Positions 62,257 to 64,000 of a stretch of 64,000 bases of DNA are shown piece after piece. The notes below the pieces were generated by a model. The model was not told where the DNA came from and searched no databases. It saw only the letters and a program-made list of their open reading frames with translations. A program made the position numbers and the translations under genes. Each line of letters opens with the position of its first letter. Position 1 is the first letter of the stretch. Source of the stretch: Cytobacillus sp. NJ13. Lineage in GTDB: Bacteria; Bacillota; Bacilli; Bacillales; Cytobacillaceae. The stretch covers positions 2,538,501 to 2,602,500 of the forward strand of contig JAUCFP010000006.1 of the NCBI GenBank assembly GCA_030348385.1, read 5' to 3'.

Positions 62257-62730
62257 CTATTCTTCCTCCTCGGAATGAAGCAATTTGAAGCTGCAGGAGA
62301 TTTCATATGGATTGCGATTTATAGCTCCCTTGACGCTCTTTTCCATGTATTTAACCATCAGATCATACAAATCGTCCTGAAATCCCTTTAGTTCTTCCTC
62401 TGTGAGGGAGATGCTTATTCCCATGGAGCTGCTTTCTCCTTTTTCCTGTCCAATTTCTCCTTTCAAGTTGAATTGCGTCGCTCTTGACCGGTAATACTTT
62501 TCGATAATTCCCCTGTTTTCTTTCGTTTCCTCAATCTCGAGTATTCCGCCTTTATACAGCTGCTGAATATGGTAATGAATGCTTCCCGCAGACTTCCCAA
62601 GCTCTTCGGCAACCTGTTTGGCTGTCATGGCATTTTTGGCGAGGAGATAAATAATTTTAATCCTTAACGGGCTGGATATCAGCTTCTGCTGTTCCAGATT
62701 GATCTCCATCGTTTTCTTGATTAAATCCAA
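62257..62730 (-). CDS. ArsR/HTH_20-family transcriptional regulator
   Basis: A 157-residue winged-helix regulator. The recognition region reads AMTAKQVAEELGKSAGSIHYHIQQLYKGGILEI (about residues 33-66). The cysteine pair of metal-sensing ArsR proteins is absent, so the inducer is probably an organic compound. The start is TTG with AAAGGGTG eight bases upstream. It is encoded just ahead of the efflux gene and its own promoter contains an inverted repeat. Confidence 0.87.
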   Translation of the reverse strand: MDLIKKTMEINLEQQKLISSPLRIKIIYLLAKNAMTAKQVAEELGKSAGSIHYHIQQLYKGGILEIEETKENRGIIEKYYRSRATQFNLKGEIGQEKGESSSMGISISLTEEELKGFQDDLYDLMVKYMEKSVKGAINRNPYEISCSFKLLHSEEEE

Positions 62731-62776
62731 AGTGGATTCACCCTTTCTAATTCATTCATTTATTTATTCTAATTTT

Positions 62777-62805
62777 ATTATACGTTCTAAAAATTTAGAA
62801 TGATA
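62777..62805 (-). promoter_or_regulatory. Promoter and operator of the ArsR-MFS operon
   Basis: On the minus strand a -10 TATAAT (62777-62782) is preceded, 17 bases up, by a weak -35 TATCAT (62800-62805). Between them lies the inverted repeat TTCTAAA-AA-TTTAGAA (62785-62800), ideally placed for repression. Confidence 0.65.
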
Positions 62806-62952
62806 CATTTTTTTAAATAAACATCAAAGACATATCCTACAGGGATAAAATTCTTTTTGGCAAACCATTTTTCACTCGCGTTGAAATATTAATCTTTACC
62901 CCCGACAATTTCGTATTTTCTGACAATATTATATAAAAAAAGCAAATGAGTA

Positions 62953-62981
62953 TTGTCATAAATAGTAAAACAATATAGAAT
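62953..62981 (+). promoter_or_regulatory. Sigma-A promoter of the kinase at 63016
   Basis: TTGTCA (62953-62958) and TAGAAT (62976-62981) with a 17-base spacer, 34 bases before the GTG start. Confidence 0.75.
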
Positions 62982-63015
62982 TTTCTTATAACCTCACAAA
63001 GAGGCAGGTGAAACG

Positions 63016-64000
63016 GTGGAAATCACAAAGCATTTTTTCTTTAATCTATCGCTCTTAATCGTCATCTTGTTTATTGTGCTGGTATGGTCGGAAAAAAGCT
63101 CTAAATTCAGGTTTTCCAAAGGCTGTTCTTTTTTATGGCTTTTGTTTATGATCTGGATATGCTTTCAGTTTTCCTATCAGCCAAGCCCGCATTACTTTTT
63201 TGATTTACGATTGATACCTGTCATCATCGGCGGTTTATATGCGGGAATCGGTCCCGCATTAGCCGGGACTGTGATTTTGATGAGAAGTTTTTATGGAATA
63301 GAACCTGGGTTTTATTCTAATATTCTTTTATATTTGCCCCTCGGGATTATTCTTTGGAGGCTCTATCCCTGGTTTTGGAAGCAGGTGCCGCGAAAAAGGA
63401 TTCGCCTTTCGGTTATCATTACTCTGATTTTAAGTGTGCTGACTGTTGTGGTAATGGAATTATCGGTGCCGCCTCAGAATCGGTTTGATGCCTGGTTTGC
63501 CTATCTGGTGATTCCGCCATTGGGTGTCTTCATGATTTCGTATGTTTTTGAGTTTGCCAAAAGAAATCTGGATATCCGTGAAAATCTCGTCCGTGCAGAA
63601 AAACTTGAAGCTGTCGAGCAAATGGGAGCAGCCATCTCACATGAAATCCGCAATCCCCTGACGGCTGCAATCGGATTTGTGCAGCTATTGCAGGAGCAGC
63701 GGCTGCCACCGCGAAAAAGGGCTGAGTATTTGGGCATCGTGAAAGCCGAATTGGAATCGGCGGAGCAGGTCATTCAAAATTATTTAACCTTTTCCAAGCC
63801 ATCCTTAGATAAGATCGAAGAAATCAATGTAAAAAAAGAACTAATACAAGTCATGAATATATTAAAACCGACCGCCAACCAGAATTCCGTAGAGATCAAT
63901 GCCCATTTTGCCCTCCTCGGATCGATTAAAGGAGATCGGCAGAAATTCCACCAATGCTTTCTGAATGTAATTAAAAATTCCATCGAGGCCATGCCGCGCG
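63016..64000 (+). CDS. KinB-like histidine kinase (cut by the window end)
   Basis: The frame opens at GTG 63016 (AGGTGA four bases upstream) and runs off the window. About 328 residues are visible: six helices of the LYT/KinB type (to about residue 180), then HisKA with ISHEIRNPLTAAIGFVQLL and an N box (FLNVIKNSIEAMP) at the end. The rest of the ATP-binding domain is missing. It is the third LYT/KinB-type orphan kinase in this window. Partial only because of the window. Confidence 0.9.
   Translation, partial: MEITKHFFFNLSLLIVILFIVLVWSEKSSKFRFSKGCSFLWLLFMIWICFQFSYQPSPHYFFDLRLIPVIIGGLYAGIGPALAGTVILMRSFYGIEPGFYSNILLYLPLGIILWRLYPWFWKQVPRKRIRLSVIITLILSVLTVVVMELSVPPQNRFDAWFAYLVIPPLGVFMISYVFEFAKRNLDIRENLVRAEKLEAVEQMGAAISHEIRNPLTAAIGFVQLLQEQRLPPRKRAEYLGIVKAELESAEQVIQNYLTFSKPSLDKIEEINVKKELIQVMNILKPTANQNSVEINAHFALLGSIKGDRQKFHQCFLNVIKNSIEAMPR

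Overview
The window looks like a chromosomal segment of an aerobic, endospore-forming member of the Bacillaceae (Bacillus/Cytobacillus type). The evidence is a GerA-family germinant receptor operon, three KinB-like histidine kinases, a sigma-B-type catalase and RsbR paralogue, a T-box upstream of tyrS, strong AGGAGG ribosome sites, many TTG/GTG starts and moderate G+C. I see no rRNA, tRNA, transposase, integrase, prophage or CRISPR array. The order is that of ordinary chromosome, with secreted proteases and small transporters scattered through it.

Layout. 1-4.3 kb: germinant receptor operon (small D gene, then B, A and C subunits). 4.5-9.3 kb: Rieske/FAD oxidoreductase, a small basic protein, an amidase and a DEAD-box helicase. 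9.5-13.8 kb: InhA-type protease, a 5'-nucleotidase remnant and a KinB-like kinase. 13.9-20.8 kb: zinc alcohol dehydrogenase with a sigma-B-like promoter, a secreted subtilase, and a PhoX-TatA-TatC operon behind a Pho-box-like array, then an AlsT symporter. 21-31.5 kb: MFS and glyoxalase-fold genes, CoA-disulfide reductase, a class II aldolase with an encapsulation-peptide-like tail, a second subtilase, mtnK-mtnA, an RsbR paralogue and an uncharacterised NAT/transglutaminase-like protein. 31.6-38.9 kb: lactonase, quinone-oxidoreductase-like gene, T-box-tyrS, map and a group of small hydrolase/acetyltransferase genes. 39-44.3 kb: lytS-lytT, cstA and a coupled 48-residue gene, then panE. 44.3-50.9 kb: second M6 protease, ywbE pair, KinB-like kinase, exonuclease, membrane proteins, Ca/Na antiporter. 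51-64 kb: MFS, ba3-type oxidase, GNAT/DinB, BCCT transporter, AraC-GyrI regulator, large catalase, ArsR-MFS pair and a kinase cut off by the window end.

How genes work together. lytST-cstA reads as a carboxylate (probably pyruvate) sensing and uptake module: three 21-bp-phased repeats, a promoter and a cre site lie in order before cstA. PhoX carries a twin-arginine signal and is encoded with its own TatA-TatC pair. mtnK and mtnA make a ring-opened ketose phosphate, and a class II aldolase lies downstream on the same strand, which suggests a salvage route ending in aldol cleavage.

The most unusual signal is a set of four intergenic arrays (6.1, 25.1, 30.6 and 58.4 kb). Each has a different roughly 10-bp G+C-rich core but the same 20-21 bp period, about two helical turns. 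They are not CRISPR and mostly cannot be coding. I know no standard name for them and consider them the best candidate here for something undescribed.
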